NCBI RefSeq assembly: GCF_002220365.1
Contig: NZ_MTHB01000206.1
Location: 1-64,000 of the forward strand
Reading direction: 5' to 3'
Length of the DNA: 64,000 nucleotides
Source of the DNA: Caballeronia sordidicola
Lineage (GTDB): Bacteria; Pseudomonadota; Gammaproteobacteria; Burkholderiales; Burkholderiaceae
Both the position numbers and the translations under genes were made by a program. Below the pieces are notes generated by a model, which was not told the DNA's origin, ran no database searches, and was given only the letters and a program-made list of their open reading frames with translations. Every line of letters starts with the position of its first letter. Positions within the stretch are counted from its first letter, which is position 1. Positions 15,847-23,700 of the stretch are shown piece by piece.

Positions 15847-17130
15847 ATGGGAATTGCACGAAGTCTGCGCGCGCTCGATTGGCTGAACTTCTTTGTCGCG
15901 AATGTGCAGACCGGCTTTGGGCCGTTCATTGCCTCCTATCTCGCCGCGAACAAATGGACGCAAGGCGAGATCGGGCTGATGCTGAGCGTCGGCACGATCA
16001 GCGCGATGGCGAGCCAGTTGCCGGCCGGCGCGCTCGTCGATGCGTTGCGCAACAAGAAAGGCGCGGCGGCGGCCGCGATTATCGCGATCATCGCGGCCGC
16101 GCTGTTGCTCGGCGCGAGCCCGACGTTCGTCTCCGTATTCGCGGCCGAAGTGCTGCATGGCTTCGCGAGCTGCATGCTCGTGCCGGCCATGGCCGCGATC
16201 TCGCTCGCCCTCGTCTCGCGCGCCGATCTCGGCAACCGGCTCGGGCGCAATGCGCGCTGGGCATCGATCGGCAGTGCGCTCACGGCGGCGTTGATGGGCG
16301 TGTTCGGCGAATACCTGTCGCTGCGCTCGGTGTTCTTTTTGACGGCGGCGCTGGCGCTGCCTGCGCTCGTCGCGCTGAACATGATCCATCACGAGATGGC
16401 ACCCGTCGTTCCGCGCATGAAAAAGGCCGCGGCGAAAGCGGGGGCGAGCATCGCGCAAGCGGTAAGCGCGGCCGGGGTCGAGCGGCCTGAAAGCCTGCGC
16501 GATCTGCTGCGGGACCCGAGGCTCCTGACCTTCGCGGCATGCGTGGTGCTCTTTCACTTGTCGAATGCGGCCATGCTGAACCTCGCCGCCGGTGAAGTCA
16601 CGGCGCACATGGGCGACAACGTTCAACTCGTGATCGCAGCGTGCATTATCGTGCCGCAGTTCATTGTGGCGGGGTTGTCGCCGTGGGTCGGGCGGCAGGC
16701 GCAAAGCTGGGGGCGGCGGCCGGTGCTGATCATCGGCTTCTCGGCGCTGCCGTTACGCGCGCTGCTGTTCGCGGCCGCGAGCAGTGCGAGCAGCCCTTAC
16801 CTGCTGGTGCCGGTGCAGATGCTCGACGGTATCAGCGCTGCCGTATTCGGCGTGATGCTGCCGCTGATTGCAGCCGACGTGGCCGGCGGCAAGGGCCGCT
16901 ACAACCTGTGTATCGGATTCTTTGGGCTGGCAGCGGGCATCGGGGCGACATTGAGCACGGCGATTGCCGGGTTCGTGGCGGACAAGTTTGGCGTGAACAC
17001 CAGCTTCTTCGGACTGGCCGCGGCCGGTGCGCTGGCCGTGGCGCTGGTATGGCTCGCCATGCCGGAAACACGCGATGCCGCCGCCAACGACGAAGCCGCC
17101 AAGGAGAAGGAAGCAACCCCGGCGGCTTGA
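15847..17130 (+). CDS. MFS transporter
   Basis: This 427-residue protein has twelve predicted membrane segments. Features are an MFS loop 2-3 motif (GALVDALRNKKGA near residue 60), a long central loop (about 190-220) between the two six-helix halves, and LSPWVGRQAQSWGRRPVLI as the matching motif in the second half. GAGGA lies before the ATG. It is 14 bp downstream of the PRC-barrel lipoprotein gene, so they probably form a two-gene operon. Substrate unknown; the drug-exporter-like layout suggests efflux but this is weak. Confidence 0.88.
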   Translation: MGIARSLRALDWLNFFVANVQTGFGPFIASYLAANKWTQGEIGLMLSVGTISAMASQLPAGALVDALRNKKGAAAAAIIAIIAAALLLGASPTFVSVFAAEVLHGFASCMLVPAMAAISLALVSRADLGNRLGRNARWASIGSALTAALMGVFGEYLSLRSVFFLTAALALPALVALNMIHHEMAPVVPRMKKAAAKAGASIAQAVSAAGVERPESLRDLLRDPRLLTFAACVVLFHLSNAAMLNLAAGEVTAHMGDNVQLVIAACIIVPQFIVAGLSPWVGRQAQSWGRRPVLIIGFSALPLRALLFAAASSASSPYLLVPVQMLDGISAAVFGVMLPLIAADVAGGKGRYNLCIGFFGLAAGIGATLSTAIAGFVADKFGVNTSFFGLAAAGALAVALVWLAMPETRDAAANDEAAKEKEATPAA

Positions 17131-17154
17131 CGGAGCTTTAATGAGAACATGAAG

Positions 17155-17189
17155 CGCGCTGGGCCAGGGGCTGGATTCAGCCCAGCGCG
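17155..17189 (+). terminator. Hairpin downstream of MFS gene
   Basis: CGCGCTGGGC (17155-17164) pairs exactly with GCCCAGCGCG (17180-17189) around a 15-nt loop, 25 bp after the MFS stop codon. No T-run follows, so it may act as an mRNA-stabilising hairpin instead of an intrinsic terminator. Confidence 0.45.
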
Positions 17190-17254
17190 TGCTCGTGCTG
17201 CAACACGACCTGCGATGTCAGCCACGCATCGATCTGCTCGCCTGAAGAACCGAC

Positions 17255-17998
17255 ATGACGAATAGCAGCACCACCCCCGGCTTTTCCTGTTCACGACACG
17301 AGGGCGTTGTCAGGATCCAGCTCACGCGTGTGGAGCAACATAACCGTATCGATCCCGCCGATCTGGCCGGGCTCCGGGAAACGATTGAATCGGCGGCGAA
17401 CGATGAAACGTCCATAGCGCTGGTCGTCACCGGGACCGGTACGACCACGTTCAGTTCGGGTTATACGTTGTCCGAGTTGGCCGCAGGCAATATCGACGAT
17501 TCGTTCGAAAGCTTCCTGAACGAGCTGGAAGCTTGCCCGCTGCCCGCGGTCTGCGCGCTCAATGGCAGCGTCTATGGCGGGGCAACGGATCTTGCACTGT
17601 GCTGCGATGTGCGCATCGGCATAGAGGGCACGCGCATGTTCATGCCGGCTGCACGCATTGGTTTGCATTATTACCCCGACGGCATGCGTCGATACGTTCG
17701 TGAGTTGGGACTCGCTCAGGCGAAACGGCTTTTCCTTACCGGCATGACGCTGGACGCACCCGAGATGTTGCGCATCGGCTTCCTGACCGAGCTTGTCCAA
17801 CCCGAGCAACTGAGCTCGCGCACGGCGGAATACATCGATGCACTCCGCGCTTGCGTGCCCAATACCGTGCGGTCGATGAAGCGTCAACTGACCGCTATCG
17901 CCGAGGGCGACGCCACGCTCAGCGCCGACCGAACCGCTTATGAACGTTCGCTTCAAAGCCCGGTTATCGCTCAACGCATCAAGCAACGCCGGGCCTGA
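17255..17998 (+). CDS. Crotonase-superfamily protein (enoyl-CoA hydratase-like) lacking usual catalytic Glu
   Basis: The 247-residue product has the crotonase fold marks: oxyanion-hole segments FSSGYTLSELAAG near residue 67 and NGSVYGGATDLALCCD near 104. In enoyl-CoA hydratases two glutamates act on the substrate; the aligned segments here read MPAARIGLHYYP (alanine where Glu144 of the rat enzyme is expected) and LAQAKRLFLTGM (no glutamate where Glu164 is expected). It therefore probably does not hydrate enoyl-CoA by the standard route and may be an isomerase, thioesterase or decarboxylase-like member. It is convergent with the flavoprotein gene, with only 1 bp between stop codons. Confidence 0.85.
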   Translation: MTNSSTTPGFSCSRHEGVVRIQLTRVEQHNRIDPADLAGLRETIESAANDETSIALVVTGTGTTTFSSGYTLSELAAGNIDDSFESFLNELEACPLPAVCALNGSVYGGATDLALCCDVRIGIEGTRMFMPAARIGLHYYPDGMRRYVRELGLAQAKRLFLTGMTLDAPEMLRIGFLTELVQPEQLSSRTAEYIDALRACVPNTVRSMKRQLTAIAEGDATLSADRTAYERSLQSPVIAQRIKQRRA

Positions 17999-17999
17999 A

Positions 18000-19409
18000 T
18001 CATTTCAACGGTTCAAGCATGCCCAGCAATGTGGGAATCAACTCGCTGACGGTCGGATGGATATGCATCGCGCGTTGCAGCCTGGTGTACGGCGCATCGG
18101 CATTCATGATGTCGATGAACGTATGGATCGCTTCATCAGCCTCGATACCGAGCATGCCCGCGCCGAGGATCTTCTTCGTTTCGGCGTCGACGAGCACCTT
18201 CATGAAACCGTCAGTCTCGCCGCGTTCGCGGGCACGGCCGACGCGCGACATCGGCATGGTGGCAATCAGCGCGCGCCGGCCGTCCTTGCGGATTTCCGTC
18301 TCGCTCATGCCCACGCGTGCGAACGGCGGATCGACGAAAACGGCGTAGCACATGATGCGCGAATCCACGCTGCGCGCCTCGCCATCCACTACATTCGACG
18401 CGATGATTTCATAATCGTTGTACGACGTGTGCGTGAATGCGCCGCGACCGTTGACATCACCGAGCGCCCATACGCCCTCAGTCCGGGTGCGAAGCCGCCC
18501 GTCCACATCGATCAAACCGTGCTTGTTCAACGCGATGCCCGCCTGCTCCAGCCCGAGGTCATCCGTGTTCGGTGTGCGCCCCGTTGCGAACAGCAAATGC
18601 GACGCTTCGATGCTGGCCTGGTCCTGCGTCTGATCCTTCAGCGTGATCCGAATGCCCTTGCCTGCCGGTTCGAGCTTCGACGCCTCGGTGTTGAACAAAA
18701 ATTCCACGCCTTCCCGCGACAAAACCTTCTGGACCTGAACAGCAAAGTCCTTGTCCTCACGCGCCAGCACGCGATCGCCCCTGACGAGCACGGTCACGCG
18801 GCTGCCGAAACGCCGGAACATCTGCGCGAATTCCAGCGCGATATAACTTCCGCCGACAATCGCCAGGTGCTCCGGCAACTCGGTCAATTCGAGGATGGTG
18901 GAATTCGTAAGATGTGAAACGCCGGCCAGCCCGTCGACTTCCGGCACGGTTGCTCGCGTGCCCGTATTGATGAAGATCGCGTCGGCGTCGAGCGCCTGCT
19001 GGTGGCCGTCGGCGCCTGTCACGCTGATTGAATGCGGACCTGTAAAGCGGCCGTGTCCGTTAAATACCGCCACGCCCGGCGTGTTGCGCAACCACTTTTC
19101 CATACCTTCGCGTGACTCCGCGATCACGCCGTCCTTGCGCGCCTTGACTCGCGCCAGGTCCACCCGCACCTCGCCTTCCACGATCACCCCGTAGTCGCCC
19201 GCATGACGCGCGACGTGCGCCGCACGCGCACTTGCCACGTAGGTCTTGGTCGGCGTGCAGCCCACGTTCACGCAGGTGCCGCCGAACAGATGCCGTTCGA
19301 TTACGGCGGTCCGCCGGCCGCTCTCGGCCAGCTTGACGGCGAGCGGGCCACCGCCTTGTCCGGTGCCGATCACTATGGCGTCGAAGTGCTGTGACATTTG
19401 CTGTGACAT
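18000..19409 (-). CDS. FAD-dependent pyridine nucleotide-disulfide oxidoreductase (mercuric reductase-like)
   Basis: This 469-residue protein has FAD-binding DAIVIGTGQGGGPLAVKLA near the N-terminus, the redox-active pair GGTCVNVGCTPTK near residue 45, an NAD(P)-binding LAIVGGSYIALEFAQMFRRFG near 180, the second FAD motif VWALGDVNGRGAFTHTSYND, and a C-terminal dimer domain with HPTVSELIPTLL. The acid-base dyad H-x4-E is therefore present. This is the mercuric reductase/dihydrolipoamide dehydrogenase-like group; there is no heavy-metal N-terminal domain, merR or merT, so the substrate is unclear. It starts MSQQMSQH, an in-frame 12-bp duplication of its own start. GGAG precedes the first ATG. 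It diverges from the catabolic operon starting at 19648. Confidence 0.87.
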   Translation of the reverse strand: MSQQMSQHFDAIVIGTGQGGGPLAVKLAESGRRTAVIERHLFGGTCVNVGCTPTKTYVASARAAHVARHAGDYGVIVEGEVRVDLARVKARKDGVIAESREGMEKWLRNTPGVAVFNGHGRFTGPHSISVTGADGHQQALDADAIFINTGTRATVPEVDGLAGVSHLTNSTILELTELPEHLAIVGGSYIALEFAQMFRRFGSRVTVLVRGDRVLAREDKDFAVQVQKVLSREGVEFLFNTEASKLEPAGKGIRITLKDQTQDQASIEASHLLFATGRTPNTDDLGLEQAGIALNKHGLIDVDGRLRTRTEGVWALGDVNGRGAFTHTSYNDYEIIASNVVDGEARSVDSRIMCYAVFVDPPFARVGMSETEIRKDGRRALIATMPMSRVGRARERGETDGFMKVLVDAETKKILGAGMLGIEADEAIHTFIDIMNADAPYTRLQRAMHIHPTVSELIPTLLGMLEPLK

Positions 19410-19647
19410 GGGAGTCTCCCCAGAAAATGGTCGGTCCGGATCAACGTGGATCAGTGAACAAACGTGGCGTTTTTGCATGGTAGCTCGCCATCGGCCATCG
19501 CGCTGCATGAATACACCCGCCTTTCAGTGCGTTTTCCGCATGGGCGGGTCGAGTTTTAATCGCTTGTGGCCGAGTGTCACGCCCGATAAAACTACCGCCA
19601 CTCACGTCGCGGACGGCCGCGACGCTTCACCTTTCCTGGCAATCACG

Positions 19648-21072
19648 ATGCGCACCTACCGTAATTTCATCGATGGCCGTTTTGTCGAGTCTCAATCTGA
19701 CTCGTTCGCCGATGTCGATAACCCCGCCACCTCGGCCGTCATCGCGCGCGTCACGCTGGCTTCGCAGGACGACGCGCTGAGCGCGGTCGAAGCCGCGTCG
19801 CGTGCGCAGAGGAAGTGGCGCGCGCTGACGGCGATCGAGCGCGGAGAGCATCTGCGCCGTTTCGCCGATGCCATCGTCGAGCGTGCTCCGCAGATTGGTG
19901 CGGCGCTCGCGCTGGAGTCGGGCAAGAGCGTGGCCGATTCGGAGAACGAAGCCCGCTATGCCGCCGACATCACGCGGTATCACGCGGAATGGGCGCGCCG
20001 GATTGAAGGCGAAGTCATTCCCAGCGATACCCCGAACGAAAACCTCGTGCTGCATCGTGAACCGATTGGCGTGGTGGCCTGCCTGATTCCGTTCAACTAC
20101 CCGGTGTACACCTTGCTGCGCAAGATTGCGCCCGCGCTGATCACCGGCAATACAGTAGTCGTAAGGCCGAGCAATAACACGCCTGCGTCCGCATTCGAAA
20201 TCGCCGAAGCCGCGCTTCAAGCGGGCCTACCCGCGGGTGTTTTCAACGTGCTCGCGATGGATCACGCCACTGCGGGCACCGTCTGCACGCATCCGGCAGT
20301 GGGAATGATTGCGCTGACCGGCAGCGTGAGCGCCGGGCGCATCGTGCTCGAGTATTGCAAGACGAACATAGCGAAGCCTTCGCTGGAACTCGGCGGCAAG
20401 GCGCCGGCGATCATCGAGCCCGACGCCGATCTTGAAGCGGCAGCAAGCGCTATCGTGGCATCGAAGACAACACATTGCGGACAGTTGTGTACCGCAATGG
20501 AACGCGTCTACGTCCACGCCAGCGTGCACGATCACTTCGTCGAACTGCTGCGTACGAAGATGCATGCAGTGAGGTCCGGCGATCGTTCGCAAGATCCATC
20601 GAAGATGGGTCCGCTCGTCAGCCGCTCGGCACAGCGCAACATTCACGCAATGGTCGAACGTGCAGTCGCCGAGGGCGCGACGATCGCCACTGGCGGCGTG
20701 TTGCCAGAAGGTCCGGGCTATTTCTATCCGGCAACACTGCTGGTCAATTGCCGCCACGACATGGAAATTGTCCGCGAAGAAATCTTCGGACCGGTGCTGC
20801 CGGTGATCTCGTACGACACGCTCGACGACGCCCTCGCGATGGCCAACGACCATCAATACGGCTTGTCTTCGGTGCTCTACACCGAGAACTATCGCACCGC
20901 GATGCGCGTGGCCAACGAGATCGAGGCCGGCGAACTGTACGTGAACCGCACGCCCGCTGACCCGTATCAGGGCTTTCATGCCGGCTGGAAACGCTCTGGC
21001 CTCGGCGGCGATGACGGTAAGCAAGGCATGCTTGAATTCACGCAGACGCGTCTCGTCATCATGAAGTACTGA
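19648..21072 (+). CDS. NAD-dependent aldehyde dehydrogenase
   Basis: The protein has 474 residues from the ATG at 19648; the 134 codons upstream in frame are antisense to the flavoprotein and not family-like. ALDH hallmarks are GVVACLIPFNYPVYTLLRKIAPAL near 150, the NAD-site loop ALTGSVSAGRIV near 220, catalytic Glu in LELGGKAPAIIE near 250 and catalytic Cys in THCGQLCTAMERVY near 280. The C-terminal GLGGDDGKQGMLEFTQTRLV is typical of AldA-like lactaldehyde/glycolaldehyde dehydrogenases. It leads a rightward operon with a transporter, an enolase-superfamily enzyme and a GMC oxidoreductase, so it likely oxidises an aldehyde made in the same pathway. The ribosome-binding site is weak. Confidence 0.92.
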   Translation: MRTYRNFIDGRFVESQSDSFADVDNPATSAVIARVTLASQDDALSAVEAASRAQRKWRALTAIERGEHLRRFADAIVERAPQIGAALALESGKSVADSENEARYAADITRYHAEWARRIEGEVIPSDTPNENLVLHREPIGVVACLIPFNYPVYTLLRKIAPALITGNTVVVRPSNNTPASAFEIAEAALQAGLPAGVFNVLAMDHATAGTVCTHPAVGMIALTGSVSAGRIVLEYCKTNIAKPSLELGGKAPAIIEPDADLEAAASAIVASKTTHCGQLCTAMERVYVHASVHDHFVELLRTKMHAVRSGDRSQDPSKMGPLVSRSAQRNIHAMVERAVAEGATIATGGVLPEGPGYFYPATLLVNCRHDMEIVREEIFGPVLPVISYDTLDDALAMANDHQYGLSSVLYTENYRTAMRVANEIEAGELYVNRTPADPYQGFHAGWKRSGLGGDDGKQGMLEFTQTRLVIMKY

Positions 21073-21139
21073 CACATCAACATTCACTCGAACATTTATA
21101 AAAGCGGCGTTCATTGCGAGCAGCCGAAGGAGACTTATT

Positions 21140-22471
21140 GTGGAAAAAACCTTGACCGGCATCACGCCGCCAATCGCCGACACAACGCGTGCGCAGCGAT
21201 ACATGCAGCTCCTGCTGCTGGTGATCGCCGCGGGCGCGATCTATCCGCTACTGTATTTGCGTCAGGTCTACCAGACGCCGATGCTCGAGTTTTTTCATAT
21301 CGACAACAGCCAGCTTGGTTATCTGTATTCGATACTCGGCACCGTTTTCCTGATCAGCTATTTGCCGAGCGGCTGGCTTGCCGACCGTATCGCGCCGCGT
21401 TTCCTGATTTGCTTTTCGTTGATCGCTACCGGCGCGCTAGGACTGGTTTATTCGACCGCGCCGAGCTTCCCGATTTTGCTCGCCGTGTTCTGCTGCTGGG
21501 GACTGACGACGGGCCTGACCTTCTGGGCATCCATCCTGAAGCGGGTGAAGACGATCGCCGCGCACGACGAACAAGGGCGCTTTTTCGGCTTGCTCGACGG
21601 CGGACGCGGTTTGATCGAGGCGTTGCTCGCGACTGTCGCGCTGGTGATCTTCGCTACCGCCACGGAGAAGCATGGTCTGCCGACCAACGTAGGCTTCAAA
21701 TACGTCGTCTACCTGTATTCGGGCATCTGTATCGCGCTGGGATTGTTGATGGCGCTGGTCAAAGAACCGCCGGCAACGGCGCAGGAAAAACAGCATGCAG
21801 CAGACAATCTCAAGCAAAAACACTCGCTGTGGCGCGATCTCGTCACGCTGATGCGCATTCCGCAGCTCTGGCTGATGGCGGCAATCGTGTTCTGCGGTTA
21901 TCAGATCTTCTGGGCAACCTATAGCTTCTCGGCTTACCTGCAAGTCGGCGACCTGAAGATGACCGTGGTCATGGCCGGTACGCTCACCACGCTCAAGCTC
22001 TGGATGCGCCCGATTGGCGGTATTGGCGGCGGGTATCTCGGCGACCGCTTCTCCACGCTCGGCGTGTTGACCACTGCCCTGTTTCTCGCAGCGCTTGGAT
22101 TGGTCGCGCTGGTGGTGCTGCCTACACTTGGACATATCGATCCGCGGGCAGGCGTTGCGATGATCGCCGTCGTAGTGCTGCTGATCGGCATCCTGACGTA
22201 CGCCATTCGCGGGCTCTATTGGTCGCTGCTCGACCAATGCGGCATTCCGCTGCGTATAACGGGCCTGGCCATCGGCCTGGTTTCGCTGATCGGTTATTCA
22301 CCCGACGTCTTCCTGCCGCTCGTGAACGGCTGGACTACTGAGCATTTCCCCGGACTCCTCGGCTACCAGTTTTACTTCTCTTACATCGCTGCGATCAGTG
22401 TGATTGGCGGCATCGCCGCGCTCGCGCTCAAGCGCATGCACACGACCGTTGCAAAGGACGCCCTCCAATGA
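21140..22471 (+). CDS. MFS transporter (organic acid/sugar phosphate-type) of catabolic operon
   Basis: The 443-residue protein starts at a GTG with GAAGGAG eight bases upstream. It has twelve predicted helices with loop motif YLPSGWLADRIAPRFLI near residue 75 and GGIGGGYLGDRFSTLG near 300 in the second half. A conserved arginine in the second helix of the loop and the WASILKRVK segment resemble the UhpC/GlpT-like organophosphate and organic-acid branch. Its stop overlaps the next gene by ATGA, so it is translationally coupled to the enolase-superfamily enzyme and most likely imports that enzyme's substrate or precursor. Confidence 0.88.
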   Translation: MEKTLTGITPPIADTTRAQRYMQLLLLVIAAGAIYPLLYLRQVYQTPMLEFFHIDNSQLGYLYSILGTVFLISYLPSGWLADRIAPRFLICFSLIATGALGLVYSTAPSFPILLAVFCCWGLTTGLTFWASILKRVKTIAAHDEQGRFFGLLDGGRGLIEALLATVALVIFATATEKHGLPTNVGFKYVVYLYSGICIALGLLMALVKEPPATAQEKQHAADNLKQKHSLWRDLVTLMRIPQLWLMAAIVFCGYQIFWATYSFSAYLQVGDLKMTVVMAGTLTTLKLWMRPIGGIGGGYLGDRFSTLGVLTTALFLAALGLVALVVLPTLGHIDPRAGVAMIAVVVLLIGILTYAIRGLYWSLLDQCGIPLRITGLAIGLVSLIGYSPDVFLPLVNGWTTEHFPGLLGYQFYFSYIAAISVIGGIAALALKRMHTTVAKDALQ

Positions 22472-23685
22472 AAATCGTCTCTCTCGAAACGCATTTCGTC
22501 GCCGTACCGCCGCCGCATTTGGGCGGCATGTACTGGATCTTCGTGAAGCTGAAAACCGCGTGCGGCATTGAAGGCGTGGGCGAAATTTATTCAGCAACGT
22601 TCCATCCGAAAGCGATGGCGCATATTATCGACGACGTGTTCGGACGATATCTGCAAGACCACGATCCACATCACGTCGAGCGCTTTTTCCGCGAAGCGTA
22701 TTCAAGCGGCTTCACGCAACGCCCCGACCTCACGATGATGGGCGTAGTCAGCGGGCTTGAGATGGCGTGCTGGGACATCATCGGCAAGGCAGCGGACAAG
22801 CCGGTGTACGAATTGCTGGGCGGTTTGGTCAATGAAAGGCTGCGCTCGTACACCTACCTGTATCCGAAGAACGCCGCGGGCGAATACGACTACGACGATG
22901 TCGATCTCGCCGCCGAGTGCGCCGTGCAGAACGCGGATCACGGCTTCACCGCAGTCAAGTTCGATCCCGCTGGTCCGTACACCGCGTACTCGGGCCATCA
23001 GCTTTCGCTCGACGTATTGGAACGCTGCGAGACCTTCTGCAAGCGCATCCGTGAAGCGGTCGGCAACCGATGCGACCTGCTGTTCGGCACGCACGGGCAG
23101 ATGGTGCCGTCGTCGGCTATCCGGCTCGCGCAACGCCTCGAAAAATACGACCCACTGTGGTTCGAAGAACCCGTCCCGCCCGGTCAGGAAGAGGCCATGG
23201 CGCAAGTCTCCCGGCATACCAGCATTCCCATCGCGGCCGGTGAACGGCTCACGACCAAGTACGAGTTCTTCAAGCTGCTGCAAGCGGGTGCGGCGTCTAT
23301 TTTGCAGTTGAACGTGGCGCGCTGCGGCGGCTTGCTCGAAGGCAAGAAGATTGCTGCCCTCGCCGAGGTTTATTACGCACAGATCGCACCGCATTTGTAC
23401 AACGGACCCATTGGCGCCGCCGCGAGCATCCAGCTTGCCGCCTGTACGCCTAATTTCCTGATCCAGGAAAGCATCGGCACCTGGGACGGTTTTCACGCGG
23501 AGATCCTCAAGACGCCGATTCAATGGGAAGACGGTTATATCGTGCCGTCGAAGGCGCCGGGACTGGGCGTGGAATTGAACATGGACGTCGTGCGCGCCCA
23601 TTCTCCTTACACCGGCGATCGTCTGCATCTGCAGATGGCGTCCAAGCCTGCCGATGTCCGGGATTCCTCTGCGGCCAAAGGCTGA
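22468..23685 (+). CDS. Mandelate racemase/muconate lactonizing enzyme family (enolase superfamily), probable acid-sugar dehydratase
   Basis: This 405-residue protein has an N-terminal capping domain (1-125) and a beta-barrel domain. Catalytic-region marks are AVKFDP (K164), LLFGTHGQ (H209), WFEEPV (E233), AAGERL (E259) and IAPHLYNGP (H309). In D-galactonate dehydratase-like enzymes the metal ligands are spaced Asp-26-Glu-26-Glu; here the two Glu and both His are in place, but the Asp position is Gly207, with Asp203 four residues earlier. The reaction would be dehydration of a sugar acid, though metal binding may differ. It overlaps the MFS gene by ATGA and is followed 15 bp later by the GMC gene. 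Confidence 0.87.
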   Translation: MKIVSLETHFVAVPPPHLGGMYWIFVKLKTACGIEGVGEIYSATFHPKAMAHIIDDVFGRYLQDHDPHHVERFFREAYSSGFTQRPDLTMMGVVSGLEMACWDIIGKAADKPVYELLGGLVNERLRSYTYLYPKNAAGEYDYDDVDLAAECAVQNADHGFTAVKFDPAGPYTAYSGHQLSLDVLERCETFCKRIREAVGNRCDLLFGTHGQMVPSSAIRLAQRLEKYDPLWFEEPVPPGQEEAMAQVSRHTSIPIAAGERLTTKYEFFKLLQAGAASILQLNVARCGGLLEGKKIAALAEVYYAQIAPHLYNGPIGAAASIQLAACTPNFLIQESIGTWDGFHAEILKTPIQWEDGYIVPSKAPGLGVELNMDVVRAHSPYTGDRLHLQMASKPADVRDSSAAKG

Positions 23686-23700
23686 GGCTGAGTACATACC

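Noticed and set aside
15679-16704. 341-codon minus-strand frame opposite the MFS gene
   Set aside because: Arg/His/Asp-rich shadow of a membrane-protein gene.
18000-19409. Mercuric reductase merA
   Set aside because: Family resemblance only; there is no N-terminal metal-binding domain, no C-terminal vicinal cysteine pair and no mer genes nearby.
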